From RGIG4140 sp045614025 (GTDB taxonomy: Bacteria > Pseudomonadota > Alphaproteobacteria > CAAHEQ01 > UBA3637), in NCBI GenBank assembly GCA_045614025.1, contig JAZLCE010000025.1:1-60835 (forward strand): a stretch of 60,835 bases of DNA. The letters run 5' to 3'. The notes below the pieces were generated by a model. That model worked only from the letters and a program-made list of their open reading frames with translations. It ran no database searches and was not told the origin of the DNA. The translations under genes and the position numbers were made by a program. Of the stretch, positions 31,793 through 40,370 are shown piece after piece. Every line of letters begins with the position of its first letter. Position 1 is the stretch's first letter.

Positions 31793-32755
31793 ATGACTCA
31801 AACACCATCATCAATTGATTTATATAGAACCAATAAAGAACATATTACCATTGATCCAATTTATTGCTTTGGAATTTTGGATAACAAACATTTCCTTGTG
31901 ATGCGCGAAACAAAAGGGAACAATGAAGTTTATATTCGCTGGCAAAAAAATCAAAACACTCGTTTTAGTGGTCAAAATGTTGTTGGGCTTAGAGCTGAAA
32001 AGCTTTTAAAATTAATTTTATCTAAAATTCAACAACATCCATTAACTGAAGAATTGATTTCTCAGTTAAATGTGATGATTGAAAAAAACAAAAAAGCTGC
32101 GGAACGCTTTAATTCCACACCTATAACAAAAGAAACGCCTAAACCACAAGTGCGCACAGAAGAACAAATTAAAAAAGAACGTGATTTTAAACGTTTTATG
32201 GAAAATAAAGCTGTTTTTGATGCAAAAAATGAAGAACGAAAAAAGAAAAAAGAACTTGAAAAACAAGCTAAACTTGCTCAAAAAGAAGAAGAAAAAAGAA
32301 GAAGACAAGAAGAAGCTCAAAAAAGAATTCAAGAACAAAGAACTCTTAAAGAATTAAAAACAACTGAACAAGCTTATTTAAAAATGATACAAGCTGAAAA
32401 TAATTCAACCCCTGTTATTATCACAGCTGATAACACCAATATCATTTTAGGGTATTTAAACAATAAGTTTTATAGAATTAAAACAAGCAACAAAGCTTCA
32501 ACATTTTATACCGTTCATGAAAATAAACTAGAACCAATGGATGTAAGCACTTTTCAAAACATCATTGTTTCCATTGATGAACAATTAAATAAAAATGGTC
32601 AATTTGATAATTTATTAACTTATATTGTTGGCGCATATGGTGAATTTAAAAATAATTCAGAATCAATTTCAAAAAATACTTTAAGAGAAAGAGTTGCCAT
32701 TGGGAAAAACATCTTAATTCAAAGAGGTGTTTTAACCACTGAAAACACTTTATAA
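31793..32755 (+). CDS. Hypothetical protein with central charged coiled coil
   Basis: I do not recognise this 320-residue protein. It has no signal peptide or membrane segment. A small N-terminal domain (about 15-90, 'GILDNKHFLVMRETKG') and a C-terminal domain (about 200-310, 'GYLNNKFYRIKTSNK') flank a long Lys/Glu/Arg helix (about 118-195) that should form a coiled coil. The two end domains have a loosely similar order of strands and helix, possibly an old duplication. It has its own good promoter, a GAGGAG site and a terminator, so it is a single-gene unit. Confidence 0.7.
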   Translation: MTQTPSSIDLYRTNKEHITIDPIYCFGILDNKHFLVMRETKGNNEVYIRWQKNQNTRFSGQNVVGLRAEKLLKLILSKIQQHPLTEELISQLNVMIEKNKKAAERFNSTPITKETPKPQVRTEEQIKKERDFKRFMENKAVFDAKNEERKKKKELEKQAKLAQKEEEKRRRQEEAQKRIQEQRTLKELKTTEQAYLKMIQAENNSTPVIITADNTNIILGYLNNKFYRIKTSNKASTFYTVHENKLEPMDVSTFQNIIVSIDEQLNKNGQFDNLLTYIVGAYGEFKNNSESISKNTLRERVAIGKNILIQRGVLTTENTL

Positions 32756-32782
32756 CACTTTTAAAATTAAGATTAAAAAAGA

Positions 32783-32810
32783 GCAGATAATCAATTATCT
32801 GCCTTTTTTT
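32783..32810. terminator. Bidirectional terminator between 31793 gene and autotransporter 2
   Basis: GCAGATAA/TTATCTGC stem with a TCAA loop, A6 before and T7 after, between two convergent genes. Confidence 0.85.
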
Positions 32811-32831
32811 ATTGCATTTAATACAGAAAAA

Positions 32832-35800
32832 TTAAAAATTATATTCTAACTTTAACATACCACCATGGTCTTGATAGGAATTTCTAAAAGACCCCAAATA
32901 TTCTAAAGTTAAACTGGTTCTTTCATTTAATTTGGTTTCCCAACCTAATTTCACATTCGTACTAAATCTTGGCAATGCTTTCCCTTCAACAACATAAGAA
33001 GATCCATTTGATAAGGTATTAACACCTTTTATATCATCTGTTTTTAAATCATAGCCAAACAAAACACTTGCCGTTGGACGAACCTTAATTCCTTTTATTG
33101 ATTTATAAGAAAGTTGCGTGTCTATTCCCAGCATCAGCGTTAAATAATCAGATGAAACAGGATTTACTTTCGTTCCAAATGAATCCATATAAGCCTCTTG
33201 CTTAATTTTCATATACCTAAAACCCGCCTTAGGCGTCAATAAGGCACATTTATATTTATAATCATATCCAATTAAAGATTGAACGGCTAAAACATCTACT
33301 TGATAATCAGCTCTTCCCTGAGATGATAAAACAAATTTTTCTTCTTCATATTCACCACGAGAATAAGATAAAACACCATCAATAAACCACAAAGAAGGTT
33401 GATATTTAAAATATCCAAATACGGTATTATTATCAATCGTTGTATCCCTGCCCGTTTGCTTAATATCAGCTCTGTTATATGCATAGCCAATACCAATCTT
33501 TAAACTATCTGTTGCCCTTGTCTGAACCCCTAAAATACCCCCTGCTCCATGAATTTTATAATTTCCACGAGAAGAATCTTTTGTTTTGGAATAAAGAGCT
33601 TTTGTCCAAACACTTGCACGTGACGCCTCTTCACCAGCAGAACGCCCAATCGATTTAAAATTCCCTTGTATATTTAATGCAATTGCATTAATCAATGCCC
33701 CCGTTTGTTCAACAGAAACAGATTGAACCGTTGATGCATAATTCGAACCAATTGATCGGGCTGCATCCTTTCCTTTTTGAATGGTTTCTATATTATCTGA
33801 TTCTAAAGCATTTAACACTTCTTCTTGCATTATATTAAATGAGTTATTTGTTCCTTTTCCCCCTTGAAGAGCAAAAATTGCCCTTGCTTGATTTGAATTT
33901 GGAATAAATGAAATCGTATTTTCTTCTTTATTTAATTCAAAAGAATAACTACCATTTTTTAAATCCACCAATTTATATTGGTCATTTAAATTTAAAACTA
34001 AAGGCAAACTTGAAATTTCTTGCATATTAAAAACTTGATAAATGCCTGATGTAAAATTTGCACCCAAATTAAATTGAATAGATGAACCAGTTTGTGCATT
34101 TAACTTTTCGCCCGTTATCGTGCCATAATCAGTTATTCCATTTAAAGAGACCTGAAGCGTTGAATTTTGGGATAAAACAAGTTCTTTTACTGTCACATCA
34201 ATATTTTTAATATCAAGTATTGAGTTTTCGGCCACAGTTAAATTTGCAACTTTAACTTTCTTTAAACGATTGCCAAAAATCATATTATTGCTTAAGAAAT
34301 GGTTTGTTGATTCAAAGGAAGTATTTGCATCCAGTGAATTTAAAACAGATTCTTTTTCCATCACAATCAAACCATTACCTTGAATATCTGATGCGTCCAA
34401 GCTTGAAATAACATGCATCTCACTTTCATTGGTTAATAATCCATTGTTCACAACTTGATCAAAAATATTTTTACCAACACTCAGATTTAAAACGCCTGTA
34501 TTTTTCAAAGAAACGCCTGCATTTTCTGTTCTAGAAGTGGCATCCTGAGTTTCAGAATTAATAATTAAATTTCCTGTATTTTCAATTATTCCCGTTCCTG
34601 AAACACCATTTAAAATAATTGTTCCAAGACCTTGGGTATTTAAACTGTTTTTTGATAAAATAGTTGTTTTTCCTTTAACTTCAACAACATCACTTAAATT
34701 TGTTGCAATTAAACTTACATGCCCTTCCTCAATATCCAACTTCCCTTGAATAATAGAATTTGATAACTGAGCTGTTCCCTTATTAACAAGATTTTTTAAA
34801 ATTGAATTTTCAACTGTTAAAGAAGATCCATTTTGAATAAGTCCTAAATTTTGTCCTAAAATTTGCACGTTATTAAAGACAACAGATCCTGAGTCTTTTT
34901 CACTTATTAAAACAGATTCTGCATTTTCAATTGTTAAATCTTGAACCAAAAGAGATGTTGTTCTTCCTAAATTTTCTGAATCTTTCTTTAATTGAAACAT
35001 AGAAACAGGCGTATTACTGTTTACAACAATTTTTGAATCAATGCCAACGCCTTTAATCGTTTTTTCACCAAAACCAGTTACGCCTAAATCCCCTGATATT
35101 TGATATGATGTTGTCGTATCATGAAAAAATATGGCATTTCCTTCAAATTGATTCAAAGAAGAAAGCGTTTCATTATTAGTTGGGCCCTTATACATAAATT
35201 GAATTGATTGCAAAAGAGCGCTTTTGTTTCCCTGATTTCTAATAACTTTTGAAAGACTTTCATACCCACTTGTTGCAGCAGCATAAATTTCTTTTCCTTC
35301 AAGTGACGAATTAAATTCAGCCTTTCCATCTAAAACTTGAATAGGATTATATTCCTTATTTTGCGTTACACGATCTATCGAAATAAGAAAAGGATCAAAA
35401 TCGGCCACATAACTTGTTTCGGAATATAATTGATCTGAAATAAGTTTTCCATTAGATTCTGAAACATAAAAAGCAATTGAGGCTCCTTCACCTGACAAAT
35501 TATCAAACCAATAAGATGTCTTTGCTGGATAATCGTCGTATCTTAAATCAATAACAGAGGTATCATCAAAAAAATAAGAATATGTTACATATTGGTCAGA
35601 ATAATAGCCATCAGTCATTAATTTTGCTGTAGCATTTGAAAATCTAATCGTGTTTTCAGTAGAATCACCAGTAAAATTATATTGCATATCAGGTAATTCA
35701 AAAATACCATTAGCAAACTCTAAAACATTACTATTTGTAGAATAAGCCCCAGCATTTACTGGTGCATCAAGCGTTCCTCCTGGAATGATTATTTGAGCAT

Positions 35801-35921
35801 ATAAGCCAACGGGGAAAGAAATCCCATATCCAAAAAGGATTGCATTCAAACAAAGACATTTAAGCAAAATATCTTTATATCTTTTAGATAATTCTTTTAA
35901 TCCCGTTCTAGATAAGCGCAT
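32832..35921 (-). CDS. Autotransporter 2 (beta-helical passenger, Phe-terminated barrel)
   Basis: Surface protein secreted by the type Va route. The leader 'MRLSRTGLKELSKRY' matches the giant autotransporter's 'SRTALRELKKRY', an extended signal peptide; cleavage is likely near 'GLYAQ' (about 41-43). The passenger (about 45-755) lacks GGAI repeats but has beta-helix-like strand repeats ('LSLIATNLSD', 'NTGVLNLSVG', 'SQNSTLQVSLNGITDYG'). The last 270 residues are an autotransporter barrel closely related to that of the first copy, ending 'LEYNF'. I chose the ATG at 35921 because AGGGGG lies 6 bases upstream; two upstream ATGs overlap or precede this site. Probably an adhesin. Confidence 0.92.
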   Translation of the reverse strand: MRLSRTGLKELSKRYKDILLKCLCLNAILFGYGISFPVGLYAQIIIPGGTLDAPVNAGAYSTNSNVLEFANGIFELPDMQYNFTGDSTENTIRFSNATAKLMTDGYYSDQYVTYSYFFDDTSVIDLRYDDYPAKTSYWFDNLSGEGASIAFYVSESNGKLISDQLYSETSYVADFDPFLISIDRVTQNKEYNPIQVLDGKAEFNSSLEGKEIYAAATSGYESLSKVIRNQGNKSALLQSIQFMYKGPTNNETLSSLNQFEGNAIFFHDTTTSYQISGDLGVTGFGEKTIKGVGIDSKIVVNSNTPVSMFQLKKDSENLGRTTSLLVQDLTIENAESVLISEKDSGSVVFNNVQILGQNLGLIQNGSSLTVENSILKNLVNKGTAQLSNSIIQGKLDIEEGHVSLIATNLSDVVEVKGKTTILSKNSLNTQGLGTIILNGVSGTGIIENTGNLIINSETQDATSRTENAGVSLKNTGVLNLSVGKNIFDQVVNNGLLTNESEMHVISSLDASDIQGNGLIVMEKESVLNSLDANTSFESTNHFLSNNMIFGNRLKKVKVANLTVAENSILDIKNIDVTVKELVLSQNSTLQVSLNGITDYGTITGEKLNAQTGSSIQFNLGANFTSGIYQVFNMQEISSLPLVLNLNDQYKLVDLKNGSYSFELNKEENTISFIPNSNQARAIFALQGGKGTNNSFNIMQEEVLNALESDNIETIQKGKDAARSIGSNYASTVQSVSVEQTGALINAIALNIQGNFKSIGRSAGEEASRASVWTKALYSKTKDSSRGNYKIHGAGGILGVQTRATDSLKIGIGYAYNRADIKQTGRDTTIDNNTVFGYFKYQPSLWFIDGVLSYSRGEYEEEKFVLSSQGRADYQVDVLAVQSLIGYDYKYKCALLTPKAGFRYMKIKQEAYMDSFGTKVNPVSSDYLTLMLGIDTQLSYKSIKGIKVRPTASVLFGYDLKTDDIKGVNTLSNGSSYVVEGKALPRFSTNVKLGWETKLNERTSLTLEYLGSFRNSYQDHGGMLKLEYNF

Positions 35922-35977
35922 AATCATCCCCCTAAAAAACAAATACGCAGATTATCTTTTTAATCCCATCTCCTTTA

Positions 35978-36006
35978 ATTTTAAATCAAAAACGGCTTAA
36001 AAGCAA
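35978..36006 (-). promoter_or_regulatory. Promoter of autotransporter 2
   Basis: Minus-strand TTGCTT (36001-36006), 17-base spacer, TAAAAT (35978-35983), giving a leader of roughly 50 bases. Confidence 0.5.
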
Positions 36007-36107
36007 GTTTTTTTCTTTTTTATCGAGAAAATAAGCATTTAGAGTTGATTAAGTTAACTAAATTTTTATCCGCTATATCAAAAAAAAATATACAAACCTT
36101 AAAGAAT

Positions 36108-37061
36108 TTAGTTTTCTAAAATAGCAACAGATTTCAAAATTTTTTCTATGGAAAAATAAAAATCTTCAAATGGTTTTAAGTCATCACTCGATAAATTAAC
36201 ATCAAATAATTCAAACACATTTACCCCCAAATGGATAGCCAACAACAATTGCCCATCAAAAAAAGATAAATCAATTCTTGGTAGTAATTTTGGCTCTTGA
36301 TCAATTGCAACAAAAAAACCTTTAAATAAAGTTAAAGCAATTTGCTGGTAAAGTTCTTGGACCTCAGCTAATTTTTTCAAAAATGCTGGTGTGAGTAAAA
36401 ACTCTGCTTCTTTCTTATCTTTTGAAACAACAATATTTTTTTCATTCCAACTTCCCATTTGAGGCAAAACAATTTTTTTAAATCCAAAAGTAAAAGGCTT
36501 TTTTAGTAAAGAAGTATGATAAACCATTGTTTGAGATTTTACATTTAAGTATGGGATACTTAATAATAAAACATGTTTTGGTTTCTTATTCTCTATAAAA
36601 TGCAATTCAGAGACATAAAAGTTTGAATACTTCCCTCGACCAGAAAAACCATCCTCTAAATCAAGATTAGCTAATGAAAAAAGTTTTGATTTTTTTACAA
36701 ACTCACTGTCAATTTTTTTATTTTCTGGATATAAATCTAACCATTTAAGAGATTGGGTAAAAATATCTTTCTTTTCTGCTCTAATGGCTGTTTTTAATTT
36801 TTTATTTTGAATAAAAAATATCACTAATCCAATCACAACCAAAAGAAATCCACTCCAATGCGTTTGGATCCCTATCTTATCTAGTTGCCCTAAACAACCA
36901 GCACAACTAATACACAAAATTAACAGCCAAATATTTAACTTTCTTTTCCTTTTTAACTTTAAACGAATAGAGGCTTTTTCTTTTAAAATTGGTAAGATAT
37001 TATCTTTTACTCGTTTTAAAAATTCTTCTTTTGTAATCATATAACTATTGATATTTACCAT
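36108..37061 (-). CDS. DUF3137-domain membrane protein
   Basis: 317 residues. Two adjacent membrane segments (about 43-62 and 68-86, 'GFLLVVIGLVIFFIQNKK') anchor a C-terminal cytoplasmic domain. That domain follows the DUF3137 pattern: 'FYVSELHFIE', a central 'VVSKDKKEAEFLLTPAFLKKL' and 'LFDVNLSSDDLKPFEDF'. The function of DUF3137 is unknown. I took the first ATG, which has GAGAG about 9 bases upstream; an ATG at 37040 lacks a site. The decayed autotransporter leader lies just upstream on the same strand, so transcription may start there. Confidence 0.75.
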   Translation of the reverse strand: MVNINSYMITKEEFLKRVKDNILPILKEKASIRLKLKRKRKLNIWLLILCISCAGCLGQLDKIGIQTHWSGFLLVVIGLVIFFIQNKKLKTAIRAEKKDIFTQSLKWLDLYPENKKIDSEFVKKSKLFSLANLDLEDGFSGRGKYSNFYVSELHFIENKKPKHVLLLSIPYLNVKSQTMVYHTSLLKKPFTFGFKKIVLPQMGSWNEKNIVVSKDKKEAEFLLTPAFLKKLAEVQELYQQIALTLFKGFFVAIDQEPKLLPRIDLSFFDGQLLLAIHLGVNVFELFDVNLSSDDLKPFEDFYFSIEKILKSVAILEN

Positions 37062-37096
37062 CTTTAAATTCTCTCTAATTTTTCTAATACCCCTAT

Positions 37097-37159
37097 AATA
37101 TCATATTTATATCTTCTTGATAATTCTTTTAAACCCGTTCAAGATAAGCGCATCATCAT
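37097..37159 (-). pseudogene. Orphan decayed autotransporter leader
   Basis: Reading the minus strand from an ATG at 37153 gives MRLS-stop-TGLKELSRRYKYDI. Over about 51 bases it differs from the leader of autotransporter 2 at only about five positions; one of them (AGA to TGA) makes the stop. A GGAG site and two further in-frame ATGs precede it. No passenger or barrel follows; the DUF3137 gene begins 36 bases later. This is a remnant of a deleted autotransporter gene or a partial leader duplication. Confidence 0.8.
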
Positions 37160-37235
37160 ATTCTCCAATACCACTTTTTCTATTTTAAAAGGGAAGTTAT
37201 TAAAACACAACTATTTTCTTTTTTATGAAAAAAAC

Positions 37236-40178
37236 TTATGCCATCTTACTCTCATTCGTAATAAATGCAACTCGCCTATCTGTTGTAATCTCATCCCTTG
37301 TATATTCTGGAACAATTTCTCCGGCACTATTTAACTTTTGCTGAATGGTTTGATTTGTTTCTTCAATGTTATTTTCAGCTCCAGGTCGATAGCTATATCT
37401 ATCTAAAATACGCCCTCTATGACGCGCACGATCATGCCCTTTATTATCAATACAACGCTCTGCTGTTAAAATTGTTATCGCATAAGCTCTTAATTGATCA
37501 TCTGATAACTCACGAGCAATTAAATTTGAATAAACTCGGTTCAAAGATTTTCCATCTCTTGAACGAAATAAATCAGAAACACGCCGATATTCTCCACCTT
37601 CAATCATTAAATATTCTTGAGAATGATAAAATTCTCGGGCCTGATAAAGACGATATAAATAAACATCTGCATTACTTTCGCCATTTGGCCCTTTTGGTAA
37701 TAGGCCCAGTTCTTCCATCTTGCGAATATTATTAATAGCCGTTTGATATGGAGTTGGCCGATTTCGATTACGACGCCCTCTTCTTCTGCGATCAAGTCGA
37801 GACCGATTTCTTTCATTTGCAAAGGCCAATGCTTCACTATGATCCATCTTTGAATCATTCTCTCCTAAATCACCATATTGATGCCGGATCACTTGAATTT
37901 GATCTTGCTGACCATTTGGTTGTGAAGAAGAATCCCCAGATTGATTTTCAAGTCGAGTTGGATCAACAGGTGCCTGTGGCTGAGCTGACACTACTGACTC
38001 AGCTGATGCAGATGCACCCTGTGGCTGAGCTGACACTACTGGCTCAGCTGCTTCAGATACACCCTGTGGCTGAGCTGACACTACTGGCTCAACTGGTGTA
38101 GGTGCCCCCTGTGGCTGATGCGCATCTGGATTTACTGGCTCAACGGGTGTAGCGATTGATTCTTCACCTGTAGTTGGGGCTACTGGCTCAGCGGGTGTAG
38201 CTGGGGCTACTGGCTCAGCTGGTGTAGGTGCAGGTGCACCCTGTTGCTGATGCGCATCTGGATTTACCAGCTCTCTTACCCCAGCTTCCTCCAAAACAGC
38301 CGTCAAGTCAGCTTCCGGAATTGGAGCATGTCCACCCTCTTCCCCGAATGATATCGTATCAACAGGGAATTTAGTCGGGTCTAATGGCTGTGGTGCAGCC
38401 ATTTCTATGGCACTATCCGCTGAAACATTTGGAGGATCCATCGCAACATCTTCAAACCTGATTGTTTCTTCTTCACCTTCAGATGCATTCCTAGCGGTTG
38501 TGTCACCTTCACTTGAAGCTGGTTCGACTTCTGGAGCTGGTGTTTCTGGTCGAAGACCAACATTTTCGCCGACATCACCTATTCCAACATCATTATACGA
38601 ACCAACAACTGCATTACATATTGATAAACTTGACTCATTTAACCTTCCAGAATTTCTAATTTCATTCACGTCATCAAGTGTTACTTCCCCGTTTTCAAGC
38701 ATACTAAACGCCAATTGCACATCATTATTTTCAATTGCTCTGATAAAACTATTCATTGCATTAATTTCTGGCGAATCTGGTTCGGCTGGAGCTGGTTCGG
38801 CTGCTGGAGCTGGTTCGGCTGCTCTTGCATTAATTTCAGATAGCGCACGTTGTAATGTTTCATTTCCTGAAAATAAAGAAAGTAATTCTGAATGATGTTC
38901 GGCAGTTAATACAATTGATTGCTCTTTATAAATTCTCGCTAATTCTTTAGCTACCAAAAAATGCCTATTTGAAATTGCAGCTTTCAAACTAAGATAGGCA
39001 ACTTCTCGCATATTTTGAGTTTCATTTCTTGCATTTAAAACATATCTAATTCCAAGAGTTGAAACTCCCATACTAGCGGGATTTCGAATCATTTGTAATG
39101 GTTTTTGGTTGCTGTTATTTACCTCTGAAATGTTAGCACCATGATTAAGCAAGCAAATAACACAATCTAAGTTGTTACCAGAAACAGCTAAATGCAAAGG
39201 GGTATTACCATCTTTTGTTTTGCAACCAATTTTAGCTCCTCTTGAAATAAGAGCTTGCATAATTTCAACTTCTCCTCTATATGCCGCAAAATGTAAAGCT
39301 GTTTCATTATAAGTTGAAGGAAGATCAACCTTAACATCTTCCAAATTAATCAAATAAAGTATATTAGAAGTATTCAAGTCTGGTCGTGACAACGCGTGAA
39401 CTAATGGTGTTTGACCATTATTATCTTGAACATTAAAATCAGCACCATTTTCTTGAAGCAACTCTAACATATCGGGTGTTTGCAAATCAACCGCATTATA
39501 CAGTGGTGTTCGTCCTTCATTATTTTTACAATTTAAATCAACTCCTGTTGCTATAATACATTTCAATAAATCTTTATTTCCATAAATTGTTGCATAATGC
39601 ATCATTGTATTTCCGCTACGATCTGTTCCTGAAATATCTGCTCCAGATTGAATTCTATTAATAGCATCTTTAATATCTTGTTCATGCTTTTCTTGTTCTT
39701 GATTAGCTTTTAATAAGCTTATAATTGAATTAAAATTATATCTCCTTGAATTATTTATTAAATTTTCAATCTCTTCATCTTCCGTCATATCTGCAGGAGT
39801 ATCCCCTCGAAGAAAACCAATCCATCTGGTTCGCGCCCTATTATCAACACCTGCATTTAAAAGATATTGAACAATATTTCTATGCCCTTGTTTAGCCGCC
39901 AAATGAAGTGGGGTGACCCCTTGAATTGCTTGCACACCACAAATCGTTGTATCAGACCTCACACCCCAACTTTTTGCTCCATTTGCTAATAAAAAACGAA
40001 CAACTGATTCATTTCCCTTTGCGCAGGCATAGTGAAGCAAAGTTGCCCCATTGTCATCACTCTTGTTTAAATTATTCGGATCGGCACTTAAAAATGCATG
40101 CAATTTTTCAATTACACTTGTATCTCCGTTTTGAATAGCCGTTACAATATCCTGAAAAGTTGGAACCTGATTCGTCAT
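37236..40178 (-). CDS. Large ankyrin-repeat protein with repetitive Pro/Ala linker
   Basis: 980 residues, no signal peptide. About seven ankyrin repeats cover residues 40-370, e.g. 'GATLLHYACAKGNESVVRFLL', 'GVTPLHLAAKQGHRNIVQYLL', 'GNTPLHLAVSGNNLDCVICLL'. A disordered acidic region follows, then an Ala/Pro/Glu/Gln-rich stretch with 15-residue repeats ('PVVSAQPQGVSEAAE'-like, about 640-740). The C-terminal 200 residues are separate: an Arg-rich patch ('LDRRRRGRRNRNR') and a helical domain I do not recognise. A strong AAGGAGGG site precedes the ATG. Such proteins are often host-directed effectors in intracellular Alphaproteobacteria; secretion here is not demonstrated. Confidence 0.9.
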   Translation of the reverse strand: MTNQVPTFQDIVTAIQNGDTSVIEKLHAFLSADPNNLNKSDDNGATLLHYACAKGNESVVRFLLANGAKSWGVRSDTTICGVQAIQGVTPLHLAAKQGHRNIVQYLLNAGVDNRARTRWIGFLRGDTPADMTEDEEIENLINNSRRYNFNSIISLLKANQEQEKHEQDIKDAINRIQSGADISGTDRSGNTMMHYATIYGNKDLLKCIIATGVDLNCKNNEGRTPLYNAVDLQTPDMLELLQENGADFNVQDNNGQTPLVHALSRPDLNTSNILYLINLEDVKVDLPSTYNETALHFAAYRGEVEIMQALISRGAKIGCKTKDGNTPLHLAVSGNNLDCVICLLNHGANISEVNNSNQKPLQMIRNPASMGVSTLGIRYVLNARNETQNMREVAYLSLKAAISNRHFLVAKELARIYKEQSIVLTAEHHSELLSLFSGNETLQRALSEINARAAEPAPAAEPAPAEPDSPEINAMNSFIRAIENNDVQLAFSMLENGEVTLDDVNEIRNSGRLNESSLSICNAVVGSYNDVGIGDVGENVGLRPETPAPEVEPASSEGDTTARNASEGEEETIRFEDVAMDPPNVSADSAIEMAAPQPLDPTKFPVDTISFGEEGGHAPIPEADLTAVLEEAGVRELVNPDAHQQQGAPAPTPAEPVAPATPAEPVAPTTGEESIATPVEPVNPDAHQPQGAPTPVEPVVSAQPQGVSEAAEPVVSAQPQGASASAESVVSAQPQAPVDPTRLENQSGDSSSQPNGQQDQIQVIRHQYGDLGENDSKMDHSEALAFANERNRSRLDRRRRGRRNRNRPTPYQTAINNIRKMEELGLLPKGPNGESNADVYLYRLYQAREFYHSQEYLMIEGGEYRRVSDLFRSRDGKSLNRVYSNLIARELSDDQLRAYAITILTAERCIDNKGHDRARHRGRILDRYSYRPGAENNIEETNQTIQQKLNSAGEIVPEYTRDEITTDRRVAFITNESKMA
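37974..38108 (-). repeat. 45-bp tandem repeats in the ankyrin gene
   Basis: Three nearly identical in-frame 45-bp units (starting near 37974, 38019 and 38064), sharing the plus-strand core CTGTGGCTGAGCTGACACTA. Each encodes 15 residues. More degenerate copies, including a repeated CTGATGCGCATCTGGATTTA, continue to about 38270. Copy number can change without breaking the frame. Confidence 0.88.
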
Positions 40179-40320
40179 GATACCACCCTCCTTTTTTAAC
40201 CATACTATATCTATTATACCATAAAATTAAAAAAAAATAGAAAATTTTTTTGAAAAACAGTTTATTCAAATAGAAAAAAGAGAGTTTAATAAAATTTTTT
40301 TTAAACAATAAAATAAAAAA

Positions 40321-40346
40321 TCCCTCACTCAATAAAGAGCGAGGGA
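40321..40346 (-). terminator. Terminator of pflB
   Basis: TCCCTC-A-CTC / GAG-C-GAGGGA stem (one mismatch) around an AATAAA loop, 24 bases past the pflB stop codon; the minus strand continues with TTTTTT. Confidence 0.85.
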
Positions 40347-40370
40347 TAAAAATCATTGTTAAATTTTTAT

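Noticed and set aside
32066..32338. Phe-rich minus-strand frame of 90 codons
   Set aside because: Antisense of the Lys/Glu coiled-coil region of the gene at 31793; composition artefact.
37097..37159. Reading TGA as a sense codon (recoding) in the orphan leader
   Set aside because: TGA ends several intact genes here (for example cysN and nrdR in ATGA overlaps), so the standard code applies; the frame also stops about 25 codons later.
37748..38101. 117-codon plus-strand frame with repeated L-T-L-L-A-Q units
   Set aside because: Shadow of the 45-bp repeats of the ankyrin gene on the other strand.
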